Assembly (NCBI RefSeq): GCF_013283195.1
Contig: NZ_JABEKT010000006.1
Span: 116,386-180,385 of the forward strand
Source: Ensifer adhaerens
GTDB taxonomy: Bacteria > Pseudomonadota > Alphaproteobacteria > Rhizobiales > Rhizobiaceae
DNA length: 64,000 nucleotides
Reading direction: 5' to 3'
Program-made: the position numbers and the translations under genes
Part shown: piece after piece, positions 1 through 9,076 of the stretch
How positions within the stretch are numbered: the stretch's first letter is position 1
Layout: each line of letters begins with the position of its first letter
The notes under the pieces: generated by a model
Databases searched by the model: none
What the model saw: the letters and a program-made list of their open reading frames with translations, nothing else
Told to the model about the DNA's origin: nothing

Positions 1-857
<857 letters not shown>

Positions 858-861
<4 letters not shown>

Positions 862-1631
862 AACGTCTTCACGGGAAAAGCGCGCTGATCACCGGGTCTG
901 CGCGGGGTATCGGTCGCGCTTTTGCCGAAGCCTATGTGCGCGAAGGCGCCCGGGTGGCGATTGCCGACATCAACATGGCGCGGGCGCGTGAGACAGCCGC
1001 GGAGATCGGACCGAGCGCCTATGCCGTCGAAATGGACGTCACGCAGCAGGGCTCGATCGACGCGGCGATAGCATCGGTCGTTACCGAGGCCGGTGGTCTC
1101 GACATCCTCGTCAACAATGCCGCGCTCTTCGATCTCGCGCCGATCGTCGAAATCACCCGCGAAAGTTATGACCGGCTGTTTTCGATCAATGTGTCGGGAA
1201 CGCTGTTCACGATGCAGGCGGCCGCCAAACAGATGATCGCCCAGTGCAGGGGCGGCAAGATCATCAATATGGCAAGCCAGGCAGGGCGTCGCGGCGAGGC
1301 ACTGGTCGCGGTCTATTGCGCGACCAAGGCGGCGGTCATCAGCCTGACCCAGTCGGCCGGGCTCGACCTGATCAAGCATCGCATCAACGTCAACGCCATC
1401 GCTCCGGGCGTGGTCGACGGCGAACACTGGGACGGCGTCGACGCGCTGTTTGCCAAATACGAGAACCGCCCACGCGGCGAGAAGAAGCGGCTCGTGGGTG
1501 CCGAAGTGCCCTACGGGCGCATGGGAACGGCCGAGGATCTCACGGGCATGGCGATTTTTCTCGCGTCAGCCGAGAGCGACTACGTGGTGTCGCAGACCTA
1601 CAACGTCGATGGCGGCAACTGGATGAGCTGA
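858..1631 (+). CDS. smoS: Sorbitol (L-iditol) 2-dehydrogenase, SDR family
   Basis: NAD-dependent short-chain dehydrogenase of 257 residues predicted to oxidise sorbitol to fructose in the cytoplasm. The glycine-rich nucleotide motif TGSARGIG lies near residue 12, NNAALF near residue 90, and the catalytic Tyr-x-x-x-Lys in [12 protein letters not shown] near residue 153. The C-terminal [13 protein letters not shown] is typical of the polyol dehydrogenase branch (SmoS, galactitol dehydrogenase). The ATG overlaps the smoK stop (ATGA). Substrate is inferred from family and operon order; a different hexitol or pentitol specificity cannot be excluded. Confidence 0.9.
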
Positions 1632-1671
1632 GGTCCGTCTCTCAGACGATGCCTTCAAAAGGAACGGGATC

Positions 1672-3156
1672 ATGACGACCAAACTTTCTCTTGCCGCGCT
1701 CGATGCGGTCAAGGCCAAGGCCGGTGTGCCGAGCTACGATCGTGCCGATCTCAAAGCCGGCATCGTGCATTTCGGTGTCGGCAACTTTCACCGCGCCCAT
1801 CAGGCCGTCTATCTCGACGATCTCTTCAATGCCGGACACGACCATGACTGGGCGATCGTCGGGGCCGGTGTCTTGCCGTCCGACGAACAGATGCGGGCAA
1901 AGCTTGCGGCGCAGGATTTCCTGACAACGGTGGTCGAGCAGGACAACAACCGCACCGGTGCCCATGTGACCGGCGCGATGATCGATTACCTGAAGCCCGG
2001 GGATATCGCGGGCATCGTCGCCACGCTTGCCGATCCGGCGATCCGCATCGTTTCGCTGACGATCACCGAAGGCGGCTACTTCATCGACCCAGCCTCCGGC
2101 GTCTTTAACCCGACCCATCCTGATATTGTCGAAGATGCGCAGAAACCGGCTTCTCCGAAGACGGTCTTCGGCCTTGTCGTCGCAGGCCTGAAGGCCCGCC
2201 GGGACAGGCATATCCCGCCGTTCACCGTCATGTCCTGCGACAACATTCCGGGCAATGGCGAAGTAACGCATGCGGCGGTCTCGGGCCTCGCGCGGCTCTT
2301 CGACCCTGATTTCGCAGACTGGATCGATGCCAATGTTGCCTTTCCGAACGGCATGGTGGATCGCATCACGCCGGCCACCGGCGCACGCGAAATCGGCATC
2401 GTGGCGACCGAGTACGAGATCGAGGACGCCTGGCCGGTGTTCTGCGAAGAGTTCAAGCAATGGGTGCTGGAAGATCATTTTCCGCAGGGGCGTCCGGCAC
2501 TCGAAAAGGTCGGGGTACAATTCGTGCCTGATGTCGCGCCTTACGAGCACATGAAGATCCGCATCCTCAATGGCGGCCACGCGGCGATCGCTTACCCGGC
2601 CGCCTTGCTCGACATTCATTTTGTGCACGAGGCGATGGAGGAGCCGCTGATCCGTGCCTTCCTCGCCAAACTTGAGCGCGACGAGATCATTCCCGTCATT
2701 CCGCCGGTTCCGAACACCGATCTCGGCGATTACTACAAGTTGATCGAGACCCGCTTTTCCAATCCGAAGATCGGCGACACGATCCCGCGGCTGGCGCAGG
2801 ATGGCTCCAACCGGCAACCGAAATTCATCCTGCCGTCGACATCCGACCGGTTGGCGCGGGGCGAGGATGTCGTCGGTCTGGCGTTGGTCTCGGCACTCTG
2901 GTGCCGCTACTTCGCCGGCACCACCGACAGCGGCAAGGCGATCGTCTTCAACGACCAGAACGCCGATCGGCTTCAGGCGGCGGCGGCGGCCGCCAAAGAG
3001 GATCCGATGGCTTTCCTGGCATTGTCGGACATCTTCGGCGAAGTCGCGCGAGCCGATCTTTTCCGCAAGCGCTTCCACCAAGCATTGAAAACCCTTTGGG
3101 AAAAGGGTACGCGCGCTACGCTCCAGCTTTATCTGGACGGCAAGCTTGGGGAGTAG
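1672..3156 (+). CDS. mtlK: Mannitol 2-dehydrogenase, long-chain polyol dehydrogenase
   Basis: NAD-dependent enzyme converting D-mannitol (and often D-arabinitol or sorbitol) to the 2-ketose. The 494-residue length fits the polyol-specific long-chain dehydrogenase family. The N-terminal Rossmann signature is GIVHFGVGNFHRAHQAVYLDDL (key G-x-G-x-F-H-R-A-H, about residues 30-46). The family catalytic region with conserved Lys, Asn and His is seen at MKIRILNGGHAAIAYPAALL (about residue 292). It follows smoS after 40 bases in the same direction. Fructose from both dehydrogenases would enter central metabolism. Confidence 0.92.
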   Translation: MTTKLSLAALDAVKAKAGVPSYDRADLKAGIVHFGVGNFHRAHQAVYLDDLFNAGHDHDWAIVGAGVLPSDEQMRAKLAAQDFLTTVVEQDNNRTGAHVTGAMIDYLKPGDIAGIVATLADPAIRIVSLTITEGGYFIDPASGVFNPTHPDIVEDAQKPASPKTVFGLVVAGLKARRDRHIPPFTVMSCDNIPGNGEVTHAAVSGLARLFDPDFADWIDANVAFPNGMVDRITPATGAREIGIVATEYEIEDAWPVFCEEFKQWVLEDHFPQGRPALEKVGVQFVPDVAPYEHMKIRILNGGHAAIAYPAALLDIHFVHEAMEEPLIRAFLAKLERDEIIPVIPPVPNTDLGDYYKLIETRFSNPKIGDTIPRLAQDGSNRQPKFILPSTSDRLARGEDVVGLALVSALWCRYFAGTTDSGKAIVFNDQNADRLQAAAAAAKEDPMAFLALSDIFGEVARADLFRKRFHQALKTLWEKGTRATLQLYLDGKLGE

Positions 3157-3162
3157 GGTATC

Positions 3163-3831
3163 ATGGCGGACGGCGCGTCCAGGCTGGTGATCTTCGATTG
3201 CGATGGCGTGCTGGTCGACAGCGAACCGATCTCGCTCGAAGTCCTGGTCGATGTGCTCTCGTCCGCTGGCGTATCGATGACGACGGAGGAGGCGACCGAA
3301 CGGTTTCTCGGCCGCAGCCTCAAGAGCATGTCCGCCATCCTCCACGACGAGTACGGCCTGGCGACCGACGACGCCTTTCTCGATGACATGCGCACGCGGC
3401 TCTACCAGCGGTTCCGCTCGGAGCTGCAGCCGATCGCCGGCATCCGCCGTGCGGTCGAAGAGCTTGGCGTTGCCTGTTGCGTCGCCTCGTCCAGCCAGCC
3501 GGAACGCATCCGGCTATCGCTGACCGTCACCGGTCTGATCGATCTTTTCGAGCCGAACATCTTCTCTGCGACGATGGTCAAACATGGCAAGCCTGCGCCC
3601 GACCTGTTTCTGCTGGCGAGCCGGGAGATGGGCTATGCGCCCGAGGACTGTATCGTCGTCGAGGACAGTCCGGCCGGTATCGAGGCGGCGCATGCCGCCG
3701 GCATGCGGGCTTTCGCTTTCGCCGGTGGCGGGCATGCGCGCAACGACCGGCATAGGCAGACGCTGGCCGAGCTCAGCCCGGACGTGCTGTTTGACGACAT
3801 GGGCGAATTGCTACAGTTTGTCCGCCAGTAA
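3163..3831 (+). CDS. HAD superfamily hydrolase, subfamily IA (sugar-phosphate phosphatase type)
   Basis: 222-residue cytosolic phosphatase-like protein. Motif I is FDCDGVLVDSE near the N-terminus (nucleophile Asp and general-acid Asp), motif II is VASSSQ, the motif III Lys is in VKHGKPAPDLF, and motif IV is VVEDSPAGIEAA. The cap is the helical type of beta-phosphoglucomutase-like and 2-deoxyglucose-6-phosphatase-like enzymes. It begins 6 bases after mtlK, so it belongs to the polyol operon and may dephosphorylate or detoxify a sugar phosphate of the pathway. The exact substrate cannot be read from sequence. Confidence 0.85.
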   Translation: MADGASRLVIFDCDGVLVDSEPISLEVLVDVLSSAGVSMTTEEATERFLGRSLKSMSAILHDEYGLATDDAFLDDMRTRLYQRFRSELQPIAGIRRAVEELGVACCVASSSQPERIRLSLTVTGLIDLFEPNIFSATMVKHGKPAPDLFLLASREMGYAPEDCIVVEDSPAGIEAAHAAGMRAFAFAGGGHARNDRHRQTLAELSPDVLFDDMGELLQFVRQ

Positions 3832-3852
3832 CAGGGACGGGGACCTCCATTG

Positions 3853-5436
3853 ATGCGTGAATTCGTCGTTGCGGTCGATGTCGGTACCGGCAGTGCCCGC
3901 GCGGGTATCTTCGACCGGGCCGGCAGGCTGCTGGCACGTGCCGACCTGCCGATCGCCATGAACCGGCCGGAGGAAAATCATGCCGAACATGATTCGGACG
4001 ATATCTGGAGAGCCGTCTGCGGCTCGGTGAGGGCTGCCCGAGACAAGGCCGGCATCGCGGCAGAGGATATCGCTGCCATCGGTTTCGACGCGACGTGCTC
4101 GCTCGTCGTTCGCGACCGGGACGGGGCGCCGCTTTCCGTCAACCGGAAAGGCGAGGGCCGCTGGGACACGATCGTCTGGCTCGATCATCGGGCGCTTGAG
4201 GAAGCCGATTTCTGCACCGCAACCGGACATCCGGTTCTCGATTTCTCCGGCCGCGTCATGTCGCCGGAGATGGAAATGCCGAAGCTGATGTGGCTCAAGC
4301 GAAACTTGCCGGCCCAATGGGAGAAGGCGGGTTACTTCTTCGATCTTGCCGATTATCTCTCCTGGCGGGCGACGGGCAGTGCGGCACGCTCACGCTGCAC
4401 ATTGACGGCGAAATGGAACTATCTCGCCCATGAGAAACGCGGCTGGCAGGCGGACTATCTCGAACGCATCGGCCTTGAGGACCTGCTGACGCGAGGCGGA
4501 TTGCCGGAGGAAACGCTGCCGGTCGGAAGCTCGGTCGGTGGCCTGTCGGCGGAAGCTGCAGCAGACCTTGGCCTGGATACCGGCTGCCAGGTAGCGCCGG
4601 GATTGATCGATGCCTATGCCGGCGCGCTCGGCGTTCTCGGCGGTTTTGTCGGAGAGCCGGAAAAACTCGAGCGGCAGCTGGCGCTGATCGCCGGAACATC
4701 GAGCTGCATCGTCGCCTTCTCCAAGGATATGAAGCCCGGCTTCGGCATGTGGGGACCCTATTTCGAGGCCGTGCTGCCCGGAGCCTGGCTGATCGAGGGT
4801 GGGCAATCGGCAACCGGCGCGCTGCTCGATCACATCGTGCGCATCCATGGCGGCGGACTGGAGCCGACGACCGAGACCCATGGCCGCATCATTGCGCGCG
4901 TCCAGGAACTGCGCGCCCTGCACGGAGCACAATTTGCCGAGCGGCTGCACGTCCTGCCGGACTTTCACGGCAACCGCTCGCCGCTTGCCGATCCGCACGG
5001 CCTCGGTGTCATCAGCGGCCTGCCGTTCGATTCGTCGTTCGATGCGCTTTGCCGGCTTTACTGGCGCACCTGTGTCGCGATCGCGCTCGGCATCCGCCAT
5101 ATCCTAGAAACGATGCGTGAGGTCGGCTATGAGCTCGATACGCTTCACGTCACGGGCGGCCATGTTCGCAACGCCCTTCTGATGGAGCTTTACTGCGATG
5201 TCACGGGGTGCCGGGTCGTGGCACCGGATGCACCTGACGCCGTGCTTCTCGGCACGGCGATGGCGGCAGCCGTCGCCGGTGAGGTTCACGCCGATCTCGC
5301 GGCATCCGGCGTTGCCATGGCATCGGGCGGGCAGGAGCGATTGCCGAACGCTCAGATGCGCGACATCTACGATCGCGACTACCGCCGCTTCCTTGCGCTC
5401 TACCGCCATCGGGACGAACTCGACGCGCTTCAATAA
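3853..5436 (+). CDS. FGGY-family carbohydrate kinase, ribulokinase-like
   Basis: Cytosolic ATP-dependent sugar kinase of 527 residues. The N-terminal phosphate-1 motif is VVAVDVGTGSARAGIFD, WLDHRA follows near residue 115, and SPEMEMPKLMWLKRN (near residue 140) is characteristic of the D-ribulokinase branch rather than xylulokinases. The second ATPase domain has GGQSATGALLDHI and LHVTGGHVRN (adenosine motif). A TTG lies one codon upstream, but the ATG at 3853 follows a purine-rich GGGACGGGGACC site better. It ends the polyol operon 18 bases after the HAD gene. A role on ribitol- or arabinitol-derived ketopentose is likely; xylulose is the alternative. Confidence 0.85.
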   Translation: MREFVVAVDVGTGSARAGIFDRAGRLLARADLPIAMNRPEENHAEHDSDDIWRAVCGSVRAARDKAGIAAEDIAAIGFDATCSLVVRDRDGAPLSVNRKGEGRWDTIVWLDHRALEEADFCTATGHPVLDFSGRVMSPEMEMPKLMWLKRNLPAQWEKAGYFFDLADYLSWRATGSAARSRCTLTAKWNYLAHEKRGWQADYLERIGLEDLLTRGGLPEETLPVGSSVGGLSAEAAADLGLDTGCQVAPGLIDAYAGALGVLGGFVGEPEKLERQLALIAGTSSCIVAFSKDMKPGFGMWGPYFEAVLPGAWLIEGGQSATGALLDHIVRIHGGGLEPTTETHGRIIARVQELRALHGAQFAERLHVLPDFHGNRSPLADPHGLGVISGLPFDSSFDALCRLYWRTCVAIALGIRHILETMREVGYELDTLHVTGGHVRNALLMELYCDVTGCRVVAPDAPDAVLLGTAMAAAVAGEVHADLAASGVAMASGGQERLPNAQMRDIYDRDYRRFLALYRHRDELDALQ

Positions 5437-5462
5437 AAATGATCGGCATACGCGAAACGCCG

Positions 5463-5487
5463 GGAACCTTTGCTTGCGTCACGCATT
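5463..5487 (+). promoter_or_regulatory. EcfG-type promoter candidate, one mismatch
   Basis: GGAAC at 5463-5467, 16 bases, then CATT at 5484-5487. The EcfG consensus has CGTT in the -10 element. Its location beside phyR and ahead of a terminated hairpin RNA makes it worth testing. Confidence 0.4.
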
Positions 5488-5493
5488 TTATCT

Positions 5494-5625
5494 GCAGACC
5501 GGACGGTGGCGCGCATCGCCCCCAATGTGGCGCCGGAGGTAATCCGCCGGTTTACAACTCACACTCCCCGTGTGAGTTGAACAATGTCAGCCAGTGCCTT
5601 CCCTCGGCACTGGCTGTTTTGTTTT
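5494..5625 (+). ncRNA. Candidate small RNA with two hairpins, next to phyR
   Basis: A plausible independent transcript of about 130 nt. Upstream at 5463-5487 is GGAAC, a 16-base spacer, then CATT, one base off the EcfG consensus GGAAC-N16/17-CGTT. The transcribed part contains a perfect 10-bp stem-loop (5555-5564 with 5570-5579, arm CAACTCACAC) and ends in a perfect 11-bp terminator stem followed by TTTTGTTTT. No open reading frame fits. Start site and existence are inference; the minimal alternative is a double terminator for the upstream kinase gene. Confidence 0.4.
5588..5625 (+). terminator. Rho-independent terminator
   Basis: Perfect 11-bp inverted repeat CAGCCAGTGCC / GGCACTGGCTG with a 7-base loop, followed on the + strand by TTTTGTTTT. 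There is no U-tract on the - strand side, so it terminates rightward transcripts: the polyol operon and/or the candidate small RNA. Confidence 0.85.
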
Positions 5626-5735
5626 CAGCCCTCGGATCGCCCAGTGGATCGCCGGGTGGGCCGCTTGAACAGGCAGCAGCAGACATACAAAAGCCGGCGA
5701 CCGAAGCCGCCGGCGATAAAGCGTTGCGTCGATGG

Positions 5736-6530
5736 TTAGGCTGCGGCCTTGGTCGACTCGTTGAAGAACAGCGCCTGGCTGATCAGAGCCTTCACCATAT
5801 CGGGGTTGAACGGCTTGGTGACCAGGAAGGTCGGTTCCGGGCGTTCGCCGGTCAACAGGCGCTCGGGGAAGGCGGTGATGAAGATCACCGGAATCGCGCT
5901 GGTCTTGAGGATGTCGTTGACCGCGTCGATGCCCGAGCTGCCGTCGGCAAGCTGGATATCGGCAAGCACCATGCTCGGCCGGGTCTTCTTGTAAAGCGCG
6001 ATCGCCTCGTCGCGGGTGCGGGCAATGCCGGTGACGCGGTGGCCGAGGCTCTCGACCATGTTCTCGATATCGATGGCGATCAGCGGCTCGTCCTCGATGA
6101 TCATGATATCGGTCGCGACCTGACGCGAGATTTCCTGCGAGGCGCGGTCGAGAAGCGCGCCGATCTTGTCGTCGCTGACGTCAAGGATTTCGCTGGCTTC
6201 TTCGGGGCGGAAACCTTCGACCGATACGAGAAGGAACGCCTGGCGAGCAAGCGGCGACACGTTCGCCAGGTTGACCGATGCGCGTTGCTCCCACGCAAAG
6301 GGCGAAATCGGTTCGGGAACCAGCACTGACGAGGACCCGAAGAGCGACGTATAGAGACGGAACAGCGAGACCCGGTCGTTGCTGGCCTCCGGGAAAATGG
6401 AGGTGTCGGCAATCAGGGCTTCGAGCACGGCGGCCACATAGGCGTCGCCGGATGTCTGCGAGCCGGTCAATGCGCGCGAGTAGCGGCGCAGATAAGGCAG
6501 CAGCGGCGCGATCCGTGTGGACAATGTCAT
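5736..6530 (-). CDS. phyR: PhyR anti-anti-sigma response regulator of the general stress response
   Basis: 264-residue hybrid protein: an N-terminal ECF-sigma-like domain (about residues 1-125, from MTLSTRIAPLLPYLRR) and a C-terminal receiver (about residues 138-255) with acidic pocket EDEP, phospho-acceptor Asp in VLADIQLADGSSG, a Thr in FITAFPERLL and Lys in TKPFNP. In the family, phosphorylated PhyR sequesters NepR and so frees EcfG. The start at 6530 is chosen because PhyR homology begins there and GGAG precedes it; an upstream in-frame extension would run into the promoter. It is divergent from nepR-ecfG, with an EcfG-type promoter at 6571-6595. Confidence 0.95.
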   Translation of the reverse strand: MTLSTRIAPLLPYLRRYSRALTGSQTSGDAYVAAVLEALIADTSIFPEASNDRVSLFRLYTSLFGSSSVLVPEPISPFAWEQRASVNLANVSPLARQAFLLVSVEGFRPEEASEILDVSDDKIGALLDRASQEISRQVATDIMIIEDEPLIAIDIENMVESLGHRVTGIARTRDEAIALYKKTRPSMVLADIQLADGSSGIDAVNDILKTSAIPVIFITAFPERLLTGERPEPTFLVTKPFNPDMVKALISQALFFNESTKAAA

Positions 6531-6570
6531 GGGGAACTCCCTCGAGATATTAATTGCGGTGACGTCCGAA

Positions 6571-6595
6571 AACGTTCCACGCAAAAAAAAGTTCC
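6571..6595 (-). promoter_or_regulatory. EcfG-dependent promoter of phyR
   Basis: On the - strand, GGAAC (6595-6591), a 16-base spacer, and CGTT (6574-6571): an exact match to the alphaproteobacterial general-stress sigma consensus. The -10 element lies 40 bases from the phyR ATG. Its -35 element is five bases from the -35 of the opposite nepR promoter. Confidence 0.9.
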
Positions 6596-6600
6596 GAGAG

Positions 6601-6626
6601 GGAACATTTCATTTTTCAGACGCGTT
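6601..6626 (+). promoter_or_regulatory. EcfG-dependent promoter of nepR-ecfG
   Basis: GGAAC at 6601-6605, a 17-base spacer, then CGTT at 6623-6626, an exact consensus match, 37 bases before the nepR ATG. It implies autoregulation of the sigma factor operon. Confidence 0.92.
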
Positions 6627-6663
6627 AAGGCGGTAATGAACACCACAAGGCGACAGATTGACA

Positions 6664-6858
6664 ATGAAGTATAAAACAGGGGCGGGGCGCACTTCCGGTA
6701 CGACCTCATGGACCGAAGACCCAAACGCACAGATCGCAGCCAAGCTGAAGGCGCTCTATCAGTCCGTTCAGGAAGAAGCGATACCCTCGCGTTTTCTAGA
6801 TCTTCTGGAGAAACTCGATGCGGCCGAGCAGCAGTCGGTTCTGCAGGGTAGGGAGTGA
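6664..6858 (+). CDS. nepR: NepR anti-sigma factor
   Basis: Small (about 64 residues) cytosolic anti-sigma factor that binds EcfG until captured by phosphorylated PhyR. The conserved NepR core is visible as AQIAAKLKALYQSVQEEAIP followed by RFLDLLEKLDAAE, predicted as two helices. Two starts are possible: ATG 6664, or TTG 6658, which is better spaced from AAGG at 6647-6650; they differ by two residues. The stop overlaps the possible GTG start of ecfG. Position between PhyR and EcfG confirms identity. Confidence 0.92.
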   Translation: MKYKTGAGRTSGTTSWTEDPNAQIAAKLKALYQSVQEEAIPSRFLDLLEKLDAAEQQSVLQGRE

Positions 6859-6866
6859 GCGCCGGA

Positions 6867-7421
6867 ATGTCGTCGGAAAAGAATGATTTCAAGCGAGAGA
6901 TGCTCGCCGCCCTGCCGAGCCTTCGCGCTTTTGCCATGTCCCTCATCGGTCGCCATGACCGGGCGGATGATCTTGTCCAGGACACGATCATGAAGGCCTG
7001 GGCCAAGCAGGACCATTTCCAGATGGGCACGAACATGAAGGCCTGGCTGTTCACCATCCTGCGCAACGAACTCTATAGCCAGATGCGCAAGCGCGGACGA
7101 GAAGTCCAGGACAGCGACGGCCATTTCACCGAGTCGCTCGCCCACCATCCGGAACAGTATGGTTCGCTGGACCTGCAGGATTTCCGTCGGGCACTGGAAA
7201 CACTGCCCCCGGATCAGCGCGAGGCGATCATTCTCGTCGGAGCGTCGGGTTTCTCCTACGAGGAGGCGGCGACGATCTGCGGTTGCGCGCTCGGCACCAT
7301 CAAGAGCCGGGTCAATCGCGCACGCCAGCGCCTTCAGGATATCCTCCAGGTTCAGGGCGAAAACGACTACGGTCCGGACGAAACGTCCGCTCCCATCACC
7401 TCTCGGGCATTCGTTTCCTGA
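6867..7421 (+). CDS. ecfG: EcfG/RpoE2-type ECF sigma factor (general stress response)
   Basis: 184-residue ECF sigma factor of the ECF15 (EcfG) type. Region 2 is at residues about 10-80 (LRAFAMSLIGRHDRADDLVQ, then KAWLFTILRNELYS, matching the -10 recognition helix) and region 4 at about 112-165 (LPPDQREAIILVGASGFSYE, then CALGTIKSRVNRAR as recognition helix). Known role: transcribes stress genes from GGAAC-N16/17-CGTT promoters, four of which (exact or one mismatch) lie close to it. An in-frame GTG at 6855 overlapping the nepR stop (GTGA) is an alternative start adding four residues. Confidence 0.94.
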   Translation: MSSEKNDFKREMLAALPSLRAFAMSLIGRHDRADDLVQDTIMKAWAKQDHFQMGTNMKAWLFTILRNELYSQMRKRGREVQDSDGHFTESLAHHPEQYGSLDLQDFRRALETLPPDQREAIILVGASGFSYEEAATICGCALGTIKSRVNRARQRLQDILQVQGENDYGPDETSAPITSRAFVS

Positions 7422-7567
7422 TTCGAAAGCTTTTTTGGCCGCCAGAGCGTTGCAAATCGAGAGCAGCCCTGCTTTCACTGGCGGCCTGAATGCCTCCGCA
7501 TAGGAGCGCCGTGCGTCGATGGCAATTGGCGCCGGTGGCCGAGGCGGCAGTTTGGAGTTGAGGCCGG

Positions 7568-9076
7568 ATGCGCGAAAAACGAGAAGAAAACACCGCCTCA
7601 CCGGAGACATCGCTGCTCGACGCGCCCGAACGTCTGCGTGTGCTGCACGCGACAGTGCCGGATATGGCCGTCCCCGATACGGATTTCGACGGCATTACCG
7701 AAATCGCCGCCCGCCTCTTCGATGCGCCGATCGCGCTCGTCAGCCTGCTTGACCGCGAGTGGCAATGGTTCAAATCCGCTGTCGGCACGTCGGAGCCGCG
7801 GGCGTCATCGGAAGATTCGTTCTGCGTACACGCGGCCGCGGATTCCGGAGGCGCCGGCCTCGTCGTTCTCGACGCTTCAGCCGATCTGCGGTTCCGCAGC
7901 CGACCGCTTGTCGCCGGTGCGCCATTCCTGCGCTTTTACGCCGGTGCGCCGATCGTCCTCGATGGCCAGCCGGTCGGCACGGTCTGCGTGCTCGACGTTG
8001 CCGTGCGCGGCGAGGTTGCGCCGCATCTGATGGAACAGTTGCGCCGGCTTGCCGGCCTTGCCGCTGCCCTGCTCAAGCTCAAGGACGAAGCGCGTCGTCG
8101 TGCCATCAAGGAAGCAGCACTTTCGCGCGAGGAACAGCGTCACGCCATGGCGCTGGAGGCGGCCAACATTGGCAGCTGGCTCTGGGATGTCCGCTCCGGC
8201 GTGATCGCCGGCAACAGCGCCTTGATGCGCATGTTCGGATTGCCGACCGATCGTTCGTTCGGCGCAAGAGAAGTGTTCGGTGCCATCCATCCTGACGACC
8301 GCGGAGCCACCTTCGCCAAGCTTCGTCAGGCGATGAAGGCGGATGAGGAATATGACGGCATGTTCCGGATCGGCGACACCGGCCGGTGGCTGCTCGGCCG
8401 CGGGCGGGTGCATGATCGGGACGCCAAGGGAAACCCGCTGACCTTCATCGGCGTCACCATCGATGTCACCGACCAGCAGGCGTCGGTCCAGCGGACGCGG
8501 CTTTTGCTCAAGGAACTCAATCACCGGGTCAAGAATACCCTGGCGATGCTGCAGTCTCTCGCCCGCCAGACGCTGCGCCAGACCAGCGACCCGGCTGAAT
8601 TCATGACCGCCTTTGCCGGTCGGCTTCAGGCGATCTCCGAGGCGCACGGGCTGTTATCGGATCACGAGTGGGGCACGATCCGGCTTGCGGACCTGATCTC
8701 CAAGCAATTGATGCCGCATGTCAGCGTCTATGCGGATCAGATCGAACTGCACAAGGATGAGGTGCTGCTTGGGCCGGATCAGGCGGTCGGCCTCGGGCTT
8801 GTGCTGCACGAATTGGCGACCAACGCGGTGAAGTACGGCTCGCTGTCGGTGCCGAATGGCAAGGTGGTGCTGACGGCGCGCAATGTCGTGGAGGAAGGCG
8901 AGGCGGTGCTGCACCTGACGTGGACTGAGGTCGGCGGACCGCCGGTGCGCGAACCGAAACGTCGAGGCTTCGGCTCCATCCTGATAGAGCGCAGCCTCGA
9001 CAAGGTTCTCGGCAGTTCGGTGAAGGTGGAATACATGGCGGCCGGCGTGACCGCCTTGATCCGCGTGCCGCTCTAG
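7568..9076 (+). CDS. HWE-family sensor histidine kinase (GAF-PAS-HWE), probable general stress kinase
   Basis: 502-residue soluble sensor kinase without membrane segments. An N-terminal GAF-like domain (about residues 30-165, FDAPIALVSLLDREWQWFKS) is followed by a PAS domain (about 188-300, ALEAANIGSWLWDVRSG) and an HWE kinase core: phospho-His in ELNHRVKNTLAMLQSLARQT, N-box GLVLHELATNAVKYGS with the family His, and the W-x-E motif in LTWTEVGGPP. HWE and HisKA_2 kinases phosphorylate PhyR in other alphaproteobacteria. Adjacency to nepR-ecfG makes this a strong candidate PhyR kinase; the stimulus is unknown. Confidence 0.88.
   Translation: MREKREENTASPETSLLDAPERLRVLHATVPDMAVPDTDFDGITEIAARLFDAPIALVSLLDREWQWFKSAVGTSEPRASSEDSFCVHAAADSGGAGLVVLDASADLRFRSRPLVAGAPFLRFYAGAPIVLDGQPVGTVCVLDVAVRGEVAPHLMEQLRRLAGLAAALLKLKDEARRRAIKEAALSREEQRHAMALEAANIGSWLWDVRSGVIAGNSALMRMFGLPTDRSFGAREVFGAIHPDDRGATFAKLRQAMKADEEYDGMFRIGDTGRWLLGRGRVHDRDAKGNPLTFIGVTIDVTDQQASVQRTRLLLKELNHRVKNTLAMLQSLARQTLRQTSDPAEFMTAFAGRLQAISEAHGLLSDHEWGTIRLADLISKQLMPHVSVYADQIELHKDEVLLGPDQAVGLGLVLHELATNAVKYGSLSVPNGKVVLTARNVVEEGEAVLHLTWTEVGGPPVREPKRRGFGSILIERSLDKVLGSSVKVEYMAAGVTALIRVPL

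Larger units (their letters stand above)
5437..5735. other. Intergenic region between the polyol operon and phyR
   Basis: About 300 bases without a credible protein gene. It holds an EcfG-like promoter candidate (5463-5487), two perfect stem-loops (5555-5579 and 5588-5616) and a T-rich tract, described separately. From 5626 to 5735 nothing else is evident except the 3' end of the convergent phyR transcript. Confidence 0.7.

Noticed and set aside
1642..3345. A 567-codon leftward open frame opposite mtlK
   Set aside because: mtlK on the other strand has full-length family similarity; the antisense product has no recognisable motif.
5439..6329. A rightward open frame over the phyR region
   Set aside because: It is antisense to phyR and crosses the perfect terminator at 5588-5625, so it is not a gene.
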